From Pseudomonadota bacterium (GTDB lineage: Bacteria; Pseudomonadota; Alphaproteobacteria; Azospirillales; Azospirillaceae): a DNA stretch of 15,319 nucleotides. Below the pieces are notes generated by a model. It had not been told where the DNA came from and searched no databases. It saw nothing but the letters and a program-made list of their open reading frames with translations. Below, piece after piece: positions 1 through 7,194 of the stretch (position 1 is its first letter; each line of letters begins with the position of its first letter). The stretch lies in assembly GCA_023416195.1 (NCBI GenBank), contig JAEZID010000337.1, positions 1-15,319 on the forward strand. Reading direction: 5' to 3'. A program made the position numbers and the translations under genes.

Positions 1-184
1 CCTTCTCCGCGTTGATCACGACGACATGGTCGCCGCAATCCATGTGCGGGGTGTAGGTCGGCTTGTTCTTGCCGCGCAGGATGTTCGCCAGGATGCTGGC
101 AAGCCGGCCGAGAACGAGGCCGTCGGCGTCGACGACGTACCACTTCTTCTCGATATCGGTCGGCTTCAGATTGAAGGTCTTCAT
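1..184 (-). CDS. rplM: 50S ribosomal protein L13, N-terminal part (cut by window edge)
   Basis: The translated start (MKTFNLKPTDIEKKWYVVDA, then GLVLGRLAS and KPTYTPHMDCGDHVVVINAE) is the typical N-terminus of bacterial L13, a primary 23S rRNA-binding protein of the large subunit. Only the first 61 residues of a protein usually near 150 residues are inside the window; the rest lies off the left edge. The ATG at 184-182 is the only sensible start, since the family always begins close to this MKTF/MKTY motif. In alphaproteobacteria rplM is normally followed by rpsI (S9), which would also lie to the left. A strong promoter lies about 70 bp upstream (-35 at 275-280, -10 at 252-257). The ribosome binding site is weak (GAGTG about 9 bases upstream). 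Identity is highly confident. Confidence 0.97.
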   Translation of the reverse strand, partial: MKTFNLKPTDIEKKWYVVDADGLVLGRLASILANILRGKNKPTYTPHMDCGDHVVVINAEK

Positions 185-251
185 CGCCACACTCGTTGAC
201 TGAAACGTGGATCGGCAGGCCGCCGAATCCCGCGGCGCCGAAGCGGCCGGT

Positions 252-280
252 TTTGTACGGACATACTGATCCCGTGTCAA
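252..280 (-). promoter_or_regulatory. Sigma-70-type promoter of rplM
   Basis: On the minus strand a perfect -35 hexamer TTGACA (275-280) is followed after exactly 17 bases by TACAAA (252-257), which matches four of six -10 consensus bases. Transcription would start near 245, giving a leader of about 60 nt before the rplM ATG at 184. A perfect -35 with ideal spacing fits a highly expressed ribosomal protein gene. The promoter sits just after the stem-loop that appears to end the upstream thioesterase transcript, so rplM is probably transcribed independently. The hexamers and spacing are seen directly; the activity is inferred. Confidence 0.75.
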
Positions 281-283
281 CGC

Positions 284-362
284 AAAAAATAGCGTTTGAA
301 ATCAATGCCCTAAAAATACGGTATTATGGTACCGTTTTTGCAAAGCCATTGATTTCAAAGGC
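284..362 (-). terminator. AT-rich long stem-loop with T-run, likely terminator of the thioesterase transcript
   Basis: A 13-bp perfect inverted repeat, TTTGAAATCAATG at 295-307 and its complement at 347-359, encloses a second dyad, ACGGTA (318-323) and TACCGT (330-335), with loop TTATGG. Read on the minus strand the outer stem is followed by a run of six T (284-289), the layout of an intrinsic terminator, and it begins 8 bp after the thioesterase stop codon. On the plus strand the inner hairpin is followed by TTTTT, so it could work in both directions. The base composition is strikingly AT-rich for this genome. A small mobile-repeat origin is possible. Confidence 0.6.
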
Positions 363-366
363 GTTT

Positions 367-837
367 TTATTCTCCGCTCGGCGCTTGGTATCCAGATACC
401 GCGAGCTTCACCGGGTCGTGCGGCGGAATCGAATAGGTGCCGGTGGCGTGCGCCACCGGTTCCGGATCGCCTTCCGAGAACAGCAGCACCTCGCCATAGG
501 CCAGCCGCTTGCCCATCTTGATGATGCGGCAGTCGGCGGTGATGGCGACCGGCGCCGGGCGGCGCAGGAAGTTGATGGTCATGTTGGTGGTCACGGCCAG
601 TTCCACCCGCCCGATCAGGCTGAGCACCGCGCCGTACAGCGCCACGTCGGCCAGCCCGAACATGGCCGGGCCGGTCACCGTGCCGCCGGGCCGCACGAAA
701 GTTTCGTTGTAGGGCAGCGTCATGCGGGCGGTGCCGGGGGCCAGATGGTCGATCCGGATGCCGAAGTTGCCGACCAGCGGCACGCCCTCGCGAATCAGGG
801 CTTCCAGCTCTTCGACGGTAATTGCGGGCGCGCTCAT
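367..837 (-). CDS. PaaI-family hotdog-fold thioesterase
   Basis: A 156-residue protein with the single-domain hotdog fold of the PaaI/4HBT thioesterases, which hydrolyse acyl- or aryl-CoA thioesters in the cytoplasm as oligomers. The signature is at residues 51-70 (GGTVTGPAMFGLADVALYGA), with Asp64 in the position of the acidic residue on the central helix that acts in PaaI-type enzymes. It is followed by the strand TTNMTINFLRRP (83-94), typical of the family. The usual HGG at the start of the signature is PGG here. The length is normal. The ATG at 837 has GGTGAGG directly upstream. The gene starts 32 bp after the histidine kinase stop and precedes rplM. The substrate cannot be told from the sequence. 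Confidence 0.9.
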   Translation of the reverse strand: MSAPAITVEELEALIREGVPLVGNFGIRIDHLAPGTARMTLPYNETFVRPGGTVTGPAMFGLADVALYGAVLSLIGRVELAVTTNMTINFLRRPAPVAITADCRIIKMGKRLAYGEVLLFSEGDPEPVAHATGTYSIPPHDPVKLAVSGYQAPSGE

Positions 838-869
838 TCCTCACCGTGTTCGTTGTTGATTGCTTATGA

Positions 870-3089
870 TCAGGCGACATGCTCGCGCGTTGCACGGCCG
901 GAGTCCAGGCATCGCTCCGCCGGGAAGCGCAGGGTCACCGTCGTGCCCCGCCCCGGCGCGCTCTCCAGCCGGGCCGTGCCGCCGTGGGCCTCGATGAACG
1001 CCTTGGTGATGGCGAGGCCGAGCCCCACCCCGCCCTTGCCGCGCACCAGCGCGTCGTCGGCCTGCGCGAACGGCTCCCACACCCGGTCGAGGTTTTCCGG
1101 AGCGATGCCGACGCCGTCGTCGCGCAGGGCGAAGGCCAACGAACCATCCCCCTCCCGCGACACCGCCAGCCGCACGAAGCCGCCGCGCCGGGTGAACTTG
1201 ATGCCGTTGAAGCCGACGTTCACCAGCATCTGGATCACGCGGCGCGCGTCGCAGAGCAGGAGCGGCAGATGCGGCTCGACGTCCACCTGGAACGCCACCC
1301 CCGCCTCCGCCGCGCGGTTGGCGAGGATTTGCGCGGCGCGGCCGACGAGGTCGGGGACGGCCGATTCGTCCTCGCTCAGCTCCACCACGCCCAGCTCGAT
1401 GCGCGAGATTTCCAGGATGTCGTCGATGATGCCCAGCAGATGCCGGCCCGACGCGTGGATGGCGTCCACGTAGCCCCGGTACCGCTCGCTCTCCAGAACG
1501 CCGAAAAGCCCGGCCTGCATCACCTCCGAATAGCCGAGCACCGCGTTCAGCGGCGTGCGCAGCTCATGGCTCATCACCGCCAGGAACTGCGTCTTGGACC
1601 GGTTGGCCGCCTCCGCCTCGCGCGTCGCGGCCAGCAGGGCGGCCTCGGTCTGCTTCAGGTGGGTGATGTCGCGACCCTCGGGCACCAGGAAGATGACCGC
1701 CCCGTCCTCGTCCCGGATCGGGCGCAGGGAGAAGTCCACATGGATCTCCCGCCCGCGCGGCGTGCGATGGGACGATTCGAAGCGCACGAACTCCCCGCGC
1801 GCCGCGCGCGCCACGCCCTCCTTCAGCCGCTCCTGGTCGGCGGGCGCATGACGCCACCAGGGGGTGTCCCAGAAGAACTTGCCGTAGACCATTTCCTCTT
1901 CGGTCTCGACGAAGGCCAGCGCGGTCTCGTTCGCCTCGATCATCCGCCCCTCGGGCGTCAGCAGGCCGATGAACTCGAAGGTGTGGTCGAAGATGGCCTT
2001 GAAGCGGCGTTCCCGCTCGCGCAGAGCGAGGCTGGCGGCGCGTTGCTCGGTGATGTCGAGGAGGACCGCTTCCATGCGCCCGTCCCCGGCCCGCCACGCG
2101 CTGATGGACAGCCAGCGTTCCCCGCCGTCGTCGTCCCGCAGCCGCACGGTCAGCGGCAGCGGCGTGCCGCCCTCCGGGCAGGACTCGACCCACAGCGCCA
2201 GCGCCGGCGCGTCGTCGGGGTGGACGAGGTCCAGGAGCCCGGTGCGCCCCTCCAGCAGACGCGCCCGGCCGATGCGCAGGCGCCCGACATTCTCGGTCGC
2301 GTAGTCGATGGGGAAGTTCCCGTCCGTCCGCCACGCAAGGCCGACCACCGGGCTGCGGCTGATCATGGCGGCCAGCCGGACGCGCTCCTTCTCCGCTCGG
2401 TGGCGCTGCGTGGTGTCGCGGCCGACCGACTGCACGGCGACCAGCCGGCCCTTGCCGTCGAACACCGCGTAACGGTGCCAGCTGATCCAGCGCTCGGTTC
2501 CGTCGCCGTGCGGCCACAGCTCCTCGCGGGCGGAGGCCGGTTCGGCGGGCGTGGCGGCGCCGAGAAAGTCCAGCAACGGGGCGACGGTGGCGGCCGGCAG
2601 CAGGTCGCGCAGGTTGCGGTCGATCATCGCGCGCGGGTTGTAGCCGAACAGCGCGGCGAACTGGCGGTTCACCAGAGTGATGGTCAGATCGGGGCGGAAG
2701 CGGCAGATCAGCTCCGACTGGTCGTCAATCGCCGTGCGGAACTTCTCGCGGCTGGAGTAGACCTTGCAGATGACGCAGTGCTCGCCTGGGACCTCGGTCA
2801 GGGTCACGACGCGCCCGCCGTCGGGGAGCCGCGCCTGCGTGTAGGGGACGCTGCGGGTCTCCCCGTCGCCCAGGCGCAGGAACGCCACGCCGCCGCGCGA
2901 CGCGTCGTCGGCATCCGTCGCCAGAACCTCGTCCAGCGGAACACCGGCCAGCGAGGACGCCTCCACGCCGACCTGTCCGGCGAAGGCATCGTTGGCCGCG
3001 CGGATACGCCCGTCCGCCCCGACGACGCAGGTCGCCGCGAGGCTGGCCGCGAACACGGAAAACCAGTCGATGGCTTCGGCCTGCACCAA
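870..3089 (-). CDS. Soluble multi-PAS sensor histidine kinase
   Basis: A 739-residue cytoplasmic histidine kinase with no membrane segment or signal peptide. Four PAS-like regions lie at about 8-100, 115-228, 240-350 and 358-480, the last being the clearest (RRFKAIFDHTFEFIGLLTPE). HisKA follows with phospho-acceptor His508 in SHELRTPLNAVLGYSE, then an ATPase domain with N box (Asn624 and Asn628), G1 box DDGVGIAP (657-664) and G2 box GKGGVGLGLAI (684-694), so it should be catalytically active. There is no receiver domain, and no response regulator gene in the window, so the partner is unknown. A CxxC pair (Cys105, Cys108) sits between the first two PAS regions. The start is TTG at 3089 or GTG at 3086, both after AAGGAAAGGG; no in-frame ATG lies nearby. 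The thioesterase gene follows after 32 bp. Confidence 0.92.
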   Translation of the reverse strand: MVQAEAIDWFSVFAASLAATCVVGADGRIRAANDAFAGQVGVEASSLAGVPLDEVLATDADDASRGGVAFLRLGDGETRSVPYTQARLPDGGRVVTLTEVPGEHCVICKVYSSREKFRTAIDDQSELICRFRPDLTITLVNRQFAALFGYNPRAMIDRNLRDLLPAATVAPLLDFLGAATPAEPASAREELWPHGDGTERWISWHRYAVFDGKGRLVAVQSVGRDTTQRHRAEKERVRLAAMISRSPVVGLAWRTDGNFPIDYATENVGRLRIGRARLLEGRTGLLDLVHPDDAPALALWVESCPEGGTPLPLTVRLRDDDGGERWLSISAWRAGDGRMEAVLLDITEQRAASLALRERERRFKAIFDHTFEFIGLLTPEGRMIEANETALAFVETEEEMVYGKFFWDTPWWRHAPADQERLKEGVARAARGEFVRFESSHRTPRGREIHVDFSLRPIRDEDGAVIFLVPEGRDITHLKQTEAALLAATREAEAANRSKTQFLAVMSHELRTPLNAVLGYSEVMQAGLFGVLESERYRGYVDAIHASGRHLLGIIDDILEISRIELGVVELSEDESAVPDLVGRAAQILANRAAEAGVAFQVDVEPHLPLLLCDARRVIQMLVNVGFNGIKFTRRGGFVRLAVSREGDGSLAFALRDDGVGIAPENLDRVWEPFAQADDALVRGKGGVGLGLAITKAFIEAHGGTARLESAPGRGTTVTLRFPAERCLDSGRATREHVA

Positions 3090-3431
3090 AGCGCCCTTTC
3101 CTTTTCGTCATTCCATCGACGCGGTCGGGGCGACGCCTCGGCGCACGCGAAATTCGGCATCCCGCGTAGGGATATTGAGACGAATGTTACCGAGCACCCC
3201 CATGGAATCGCGACTTAGCCAAACGTATTAAACGGGCCAGCCAATGAGCCATTTCCCTATTTTCACGCAGTAGAATTAGCATGATTGAGCATGCAAACTA
3301 CACAAAACCGTTGAACTTGGCGGCGGACTGGGGTCTCATGGCTGCGTCCCGAACACGCCCGTTTCCGAGGCGGCGAACGGCGGGGTAATCTCCCCGGCAA
3401 TCCACGAACGGAAATGGGAGGAACAAGACCA
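3090..3431. other. Divergent intergenic region with operator-like dyad
   Basis: This 342-bp region separates the minus-strand kinase from the plus-strand hydratase unit and must hold promoters for both. Its middle (about 3170-3315) is more AT-rich than the neighbours. I see GCATG (3279-3283) and its complement CATGC (3290-3294) six bases apart, with two further pairs outside a single mismatch. A possible -10 TAGAAT overlaps its left side at 3271-3276. A second weak candidate promoter for the hydratase unit is TTGAAC (3313-3318), 17 bases, TCTCAT (3336-3341). A short hairpin CGGGG (3381-3385)/CCCCG (3392-3396) lies just before the ribosome binding site GGGAGG. I found no coding sequence and no recognised riboswitch here. 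Confidence 0.4.
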
Positions 3432-4253
3432 ATGAGCGCAGCCAGTCCCACCAGCACCGCGCCGTCTGAATCCGCAGGCGAAGCTCTGGTCCTGCGCGAG
3501 GACCGCGACGGCGTGGCGACGCTGACCCTCAACCGGCCGCAGGCGCGCAACGCGCTGTCCGTCGGGCTGATGGCCGCGCTTCAGGCGGAACTGGACGCCA
3601 TCCACGAGGACTCCTCGGTCCGCGCGGTGGTGCTGACCGGCGCCGGCCCGGCCTTCTGCGCCGGCCACGATCTGAAGGAGATGCGCGCCAGCCCGTCGCG
3701 CGAGGCGTATGAGTCGCTGTTCGTCCAGTGCTCCAAGCTGATGCTGACCGTCAGCCGCATCCGCCAGCCGGTGATCGCCAAGGTGCACGGCATCGCCACG
3801 GCGGCCGGCTGCCAGCTGGTCGCCACCTGCGACCTCGCCTATTGCGCGGAGGAGGCGCGCTTCGCCACGCCGGGCGTGAACATCGGCCTGTTCTGCTCCA
3901 CCCCCATGGTGGCGCTGAGCCGCGCGGTGGGGCGCAAGGCGGCGATGGAAATGCTGCTGCTGGGCGACCTGATCGATGCCGCAGAGGCGGAGCGCATCGG
4001 CCTCGTCAACCGCGCGGTGCCGGCCGACCGGCTGGACGCGACCGTGCAGGCCACCGCCGCGAAGATCGCCTCGAAGTCGCCGCTGACGCTCGCCATCGGC
4101 AAGGAGGCTTTTTATCGCCAGATCGACCTGGACGTGGAGCAGGCTTACGCCTACGCCGCCAAGGTGATGACCGAGAACATGATGGCCCGCGACGCCGCCG
4201 AGGGCATCGACGCCTTCATCGCCAAGCGCCAGCCGGTGTGGTGCGGTCAATGA
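3432..4253 (+). CDS. Enoyl-CoA hydratase/isomerase family protein, ECHDC3-like, lacking catalytic glutamates
   Basis: A 273-residue crotonase-fold protein. The CoA-binding and oxyanion-hole parts are present (CAGHDLKEM at 76-84, IATAAGCQLVATCDLA at 121-136). However, the two glutamates that act in true enoyl-CoA hydratases (Glu144 and Glu164 in the rat mitochondrial enzyme) are replaced by Gln128 and Gly148 (GCQL and TPGVNIGLFCSTP). This pattern, together with the ending KRQPVW, is that of the ECHDC3 group rather than classical hydratases, so hydratase activity is doubtful. An upstream in-frame ATG at 3414 runs through the ribosome binding site GGGAGG; the ATG at 3432, spaced correctly after it, is the start. 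The stop overlaps the next start (ATGA), so the gene is translationally coupled to the CoA-binding protein. Confidence 0.92.
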   Translation: MSAASPTSTAPSESAGEALVLREDRDGVATLTLNRPQARNALSVGLMAALQAELDAIHEDSSVRAVVLTGAGPAFCAGHDLKEMRASPSREAYESLFVQCSKLMLTVSRIRQPVIAKVHGIATAAGCQLVATCDLAYCAEEARFATPGVNIGLFCSTPMVALSRAVGRKAAMEMLLLGDLIDAAEAERIGLVNRAVPADRLDATVQATAAKIASKSPLTLAIGKEAFYRQIDLDVEQAYAYAAKVMTENMMARDAAEGIDAFIAKRQPVWCGQ

Positions 4254-4768
4254 GCACGGCCCTGAACCACCACGACGACTACAGCGACGACCACATCCGC
4301 GCCGTGCTGGAGCGGGTGAAGAGCGTCGCCATCGTCGGGGCGAGCAACGATCCGGTGAAGGCCAGCTTCTTCGTGCTGAAGTACATGCGCGACAAGGGCT
4401 ACCGGGTCATTCCGGTGAACCCGAAGCTGGCCGGCCAGACCATCCTGGGCGAGCCGGTCTACGCCAGCCTGAAGGACCTGCCGGAGCCGCCGGACATGGT
4501 GGACGTCTTCCGCAACGCCGCCGCCGCGGCCGGCGTGACGGACGAGGCCATCGCGGCGGGCGCCAAGGTGGTGTGGATGCAGCTGGGCGTGCGCAACGAC
4601 GAGGCGGCGGCCAGGGCCGAGGCGGCCGGGCTGACCGTGATCATGAACCGCTGCCCGAAGATCGAGGTGCAGCGCCTGTTCCACGAGATCGGACGGATCG
4701 GCGTCAATTCGAACGTCCTGACCAACAAGAAGACCAAGCTGACCAAAACCTTCAAGAAGCTGATCTAA
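4250..4768 (+). CDS. CoA-binding (Rossmann-fold) protein, YccU type
   Basis: A 172-residue protein with a single CoA_binding domain, like the N-terminal nucleotide-binding domain of succinyl-CoA synthetase alpha. The glycine-rich first turn is SVAIVGASNDPVKASF (25-40), followed by GYRVIPVNPKLAGQTILGEP (50-69) and WMQLGVRN (109-116). CMNRCPKIE-type sequence (IMNRCPKIEVQRLF, 131-144) carries the cysteine region that family members keep near the C-terminus. No ligase or phospho-histidine domain is attached. An unusually lysine-rich tail (about 160-170) ends the protein. It overlaps the hydratase stop by four bases and is followed by metY after 11 bp, so the three genes form an operon. The family's biochemical role is not well defined; CoA or acyl-CoA sensing is an inference. 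Confidence 0.9.
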   Translation: MSTALNHHDDYSDDHIRAVLERVKSVAIVGASNDPVKASFFVLKYMRDKGYRVIPVNPKLAGQTILGEPVYASLKDLPEPPDMVDVFRNAAAAAGVTDEAIAAGAKVVWMQLGVRNDEAAARAEAAGLTVIMNRCPKIEVQRLFHEIGRIGVNSNVLTNKKTKLTKTFKKLI

Positions 4769-4779
4769 GGGAACCAACC

Positions 4780-6072
4780 ATGAGCGAGAAGACCTTCGGT
4801 TTCGAGACCCGCGCCATCCACGCCGGTGCGGCGCCCGACCCGGCGACCGGCGCCCGCCAGACGCCGATCTACCAGACCACCAGCTTCGTCTTCGACGACG
4901 TGGACGACGCGGCCTCCCTGTTCAACCTTCAGAAGGTCGGCTTCATCTACTCCCGCCTGACCAACCCGACGGTCGCGGTTCTGGAGGAGCGGCTGGCCAA
5001 CCTGGAAGGCGGCGCCGGCGCCACGGCCACCTCGTCCGGCCACGCGGCGCAGCTGCTGGCGCTGTTCCCGCTGCTCCAGCCGGGGGATGAGTTCATCTCC
5101 TCGCAGAAGCTGTACGGCGGCACGCTGAACCAGTTCGCCAACAGCTTCCCGCGCGCCTTCGGCTGGAAGGCCGTGTTCGTGGACACCGACAACCCGGAGA
5201 ACGTCCGCGCCGCCCTCACTCCGAAGACCAAGGCCATCTTCGTCGAAAGCCTCGCCAACCCCGGCGGCATCGTCACCGACGTCGAGGCGCTCGCCAAGAT
5301 CGCCGACGAGGCCGGCATCCCGCTGATCGTGGACAACACGCTGGCGACGCCGTACCTGTTCAACCCGATCCAGTGGGGCGCCACGCTGGTCGTGCACTCC
5401 ACCACCAAGTTCCTGTCGGGCAACGGCACCTCGGTCGGCGGCGTGGTCATCGACAGCGGCAAGTTCGACTGGTCCAAGTCGGGCAAGTTCCCGGCCCTGT
5501 CGGAGCCGGACGCCGGCTATCACGGCCTGAAGTTCCACGAGACCTTCGGCCATCTGGCCTTCACCATCCACGGCCACGCCGTGGGCCTGCGCGACCTGGG
5601 GCCGAGCCAGGCGCCGCTGAACGCCTTCCTGACCCTGAACGGCATCGAGACGCTGCCGCTGCGCGTCCAGCGCCACAGCGACAGCGCCCTGAAGGTCGCG
5701 CAGTTCCTGGAAGGCCATCCGGCCGTCACCTGGGTCAGCTACGCCGGCCTTGAGTCGTCCAAGTACAACGCGCTGGCCAAGAAGTACCTGCCGCGCGGCG
5801 CCGGCGCGGTGCTGACCTTCGGCATCAAGGGCGGCTTCGACACGGGCGTGAAGCTGGTGGAGAGCGTGGAGCTGTTCAGCCACCTCGCCAACATCGGCGA
5901 CAGCCGCTCGCTGATCATCCACCCGTCCTCCACCACGCACCGCCAGCTTGAGCCGGACGCCCAGGCCCGCGCCGGCGCCGGCCCGGAGGTGATCCGCCTG
6001 TCCATCGGCCTGGAGAGCGTCGAGGACATCATCGCCGACCTCGATCAGGCCCTGAAGAAGGCCGCAGCGTAA
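4780..6072 (+). CDS. metY: O-acetylhomoserine sulfhydrylase (aminocarboxypropyltransferase), PLP enzyme
   Basis: A 430-residue Cys/Met-metabolism PLP enzyme. It would make homocysteine from O-acetylhomoserine and sulfide in the cytoplasm, the direct sulfhydrylation route to methionine. The PLP lysine is Lys210 in VVHSTTKFLSGNGTSVGG; Asp185 (IVDNT) should hold the pyridine nitrogen; Tyr57 (IYSRLTNPT) and Tyr112 (KLYGGT) fit the phosphate and ring positions. The N-terminus (FETRAIHAGAAPDPATGARQ) and the full-family length of about 430 residues point to MetY rather than the shorter cystathionine synthases and lyases of about 380-400 residues. The ATG at 4780 follows AAGGGA with good spacing. It is the last gene of the hydratase/CoA-binding unit and is followed by a GC-rich hairpin at 6091. 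Confidence 0.95.
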   Translation: MSEKTFGFETRAIHAGAAPDPATGARQTPIYQTTSFVFDDVDDAASLFNLQKVGFIYSRLTNPTVAVLEERLANLEGGAGATATSSGHAAQLLALFPLLQPGDEFISSQKLYGGTLNQFANSFPRAFGWKAVFVDTDNPENVRAALTPKTKAIFVESLANPGGIVTDVEALAKIADEAGIPLIVDNTLATPYLFNPIQWGATLVVHSTTKFLSGNGTSVGGVVIDSGKFDWSKSGKFPALSEPDAGYHGLKFHETFGHLAFTIHGHAVGLRDLGPSQAPLNAFLTLNGIETLPLRVQRHSDSALKVAQFLEGHPAVTWVSYAGLESSKYNALAKKYLPRGAGAVLTFGIKGGFDTGVKLVESVELFSHLANIGDSRSLIIHPSSTTHRQLEPDAQARAGAGPEVIRLSIGLESVEDIIADLDQALKKAAA

Positions 6073-6398
6073 CGCTATCCGCAACCAATCCCCTCTCCCG
6101 CGCCAGCGGGGGAGGGTTCGGGAGGGGGCAATCCACCGGCATACGCCCCGAGTCGCGCCCATCGGCGGATCATAGAACCGGCAGATCTTGCCGGGCAAAA
6201 ACATCCTACCCATCGTTGTGCTCGAACACTCGCCAAAGTCGCAAGATACGGTGTTCGGAATAACGCGGCGGTATCGGATCGGCCAGAACGGTTGAAAACC
6301 GCCCGCTTTGTTGACTTCCGCAAGGAGCGGACGGACCCTTGCCCCACTGGGCGGGGCAATTCCATGCGCCTTCCGCCACCGGACGGGAGAGCGGCTCC
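6073..6398. other. Intergenic region between metY and the SPOR lipoprotein
   Basis: This 326-bp stretch has no convincing gene. It holds the GC-rich hairpin at 6091-6116. A second perfect 7-bp dyad, TTGCCCC (6339-6345) and GGGGCAA (6353-6359), lies 40 bp before the lipoprotein start. A TTGACT (6311-6316) resembles a -35 box, but I see no matching -10 at the right distance. The promoter of the lipoprotein gene must lie here but cannot be placed with confidence. Confidence 0.5.
6091..6116. repeat. GC-rich hairpin, probable dispersed repeat and possible metY terminator
   Basis: CCCTCTCCCGC (6091-6101) pairs with GCGGGGGAGGG (6106-6116) over a GCCA loop with a single G-T wobble. It lies 18 bp after the metY stop. 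No T-run follows (TTCGGGAGGGGG comes next), so it is not a classical intrinsic terminator. The pattern of a CCCTCTCCC hairpin followed by GGGTT and a G-rich stretch is a common dispersed intergenic repeat in high-GC proteobacteria, as I remember it. It may end transcription or protect the 3' end of the mRNA. Confidence 0.55.
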
Positions 6399-7187
6399 AT
6401 GCGCACGAAGGTCATGATCGGTCTTACGGCCATGGGAACCCTGATGCTCGGCGGCTGCGCGGGCGTGCCGGTGGCGGTGACCGCCGCCTCTCTCTATGTG
6501 GACAGCATCCTCTATCTGCGGACCAACAAGACCAGCACCGACCACATCGTGTCGGCCGCCATGGACCGCGACTGCGCCGTCCTGAACATCTTCACCGAAG
6601 GCGCCCTGTGCAAGGACGCGCCACCCCCGCCGCTGATCGTCGCGGTGATGCGCGAGGTGAAGAACGTCCCGCTCGACCAGCCCGCCACCGTCGACGCGAA
6701 GGCGCCGTCCCGGACCGAGGATCGCATCGAGGTCGCCGAAGCCCCCGTCACGCTGCTGTCGGACGCCATGCCGGCCGAAGGCGCCGCCCCGCTGCCCCCG
6801 CGCAAGCCGCAGGCGGCCACGACCGTCACCGCGCCCGCGCCTCGGGGTGCTGTTGCCCCACAGGGTGTAATAGCCGAAGCCGCCATCCGGCGCGCGGACC
6901 GTCAATTTCTCGTGGTGGTCGGAAGCTTCGCCAAGCGCGACCAGGCCGAAGCCCATCGCGACCGGCTGGGCCGGACCGACGCGACCATCGCCGAGGCCAC
7001 CGTGCGCGGCCGGCTCTACCACCGCGTGGTGCTGCCGCCCGGCGACCGCACCGACGCCCTGCGCCAGGTGGCGGAGGCCCGCGCCGCCGGGGTCCGCGAC
7101 GCGTGGCTGCTGCCGTGGAGCGGCAAGCTGGACGTGGACACCGCCATCGCCGCCCTGCCCTACGTGGGTTTCCTTTACCGGATGTGA
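6399..7187 (+). CDS. SPOR-domain lipoprotein
   Basis: A 262-residue exported lipoprotein. Residues 1-20 form a lipoprotein signal: charged start, hydrophobic stretch, lipobox LGGC with Cys20 as the lipidated residue. A segment conserved in style with other alphaproteobacterial envelope proteins follows (SLYVDSILYLRTNKTSTDHI, then DRDCAVLNIFTEGALCKD, with Cys59 and Cys71). Next comes a Pro/Ala-rich linker (about 95-160) and a C-terminal SPOR-like domain (about 165-240, starting RQFLVVVGSFAKRDQAEAH). SPOR domains bind denuded septal peptidoglycan, so a cell-division or envelope role is likely. The ATG at 6399 follows GGGAGAG; the frame is open further upstream to a TTG at 6339, but that would bury the signal peptide. 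The gene is convergent with the MFS gene, with only 7 bp between the stops. Confidence 0.85.
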   Translation: MRTKVMIGLTAMGTLMLGGCAGVPVAVTAASLYVDSILYLRTNKTSTDHIVSAAMDRDCAVLNIFTEGALCKDAPPPPLIVAVMREVKNVPLDQPATVDAKAPSRTEDRIEVAEAPVTLLSDAMPAEGAAPLPPRKPQAATTVTAPAPRGAVAPQGVIAEAAIRRADRQFLVVVGSFAKRDQAEAHRDRLGRTDATIAEATVRGRLYHRVVLPPGDRTDALRQVAEARAAGVRDAWLLPWSGKLDVDTAIAALPYVGFLYRM

Positions 7188-7194
7188 GCGGCCG

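Noticed and set aside
879..3218. Open plus-strand frame of about 780 codons antisense to the soluble kinase
   Set aside because: Antisense shadow in GC-rich DNA; composition is low-complexity and the kinase on the other strand has full domain motifs.
3300..3431. Possible SAM-type riboswitch before the unit that includes metY
   Set aside because: I looked for conserved SAM-II-like pseudoknot sequences and saw none; only a short 5-bp hairpin is present. A covariance-model search would settle it.
4765..6213. Open minus-strand frame antisense to metY
   Set aside because: Shadow of metY with no family features.
6311..6339. TTGACT as -35 of a promoter for the SPOR lipoprotein
   Set aside because: The sequence 16-18 bases downstream (GACCCT region) is nothing like a -10 element.
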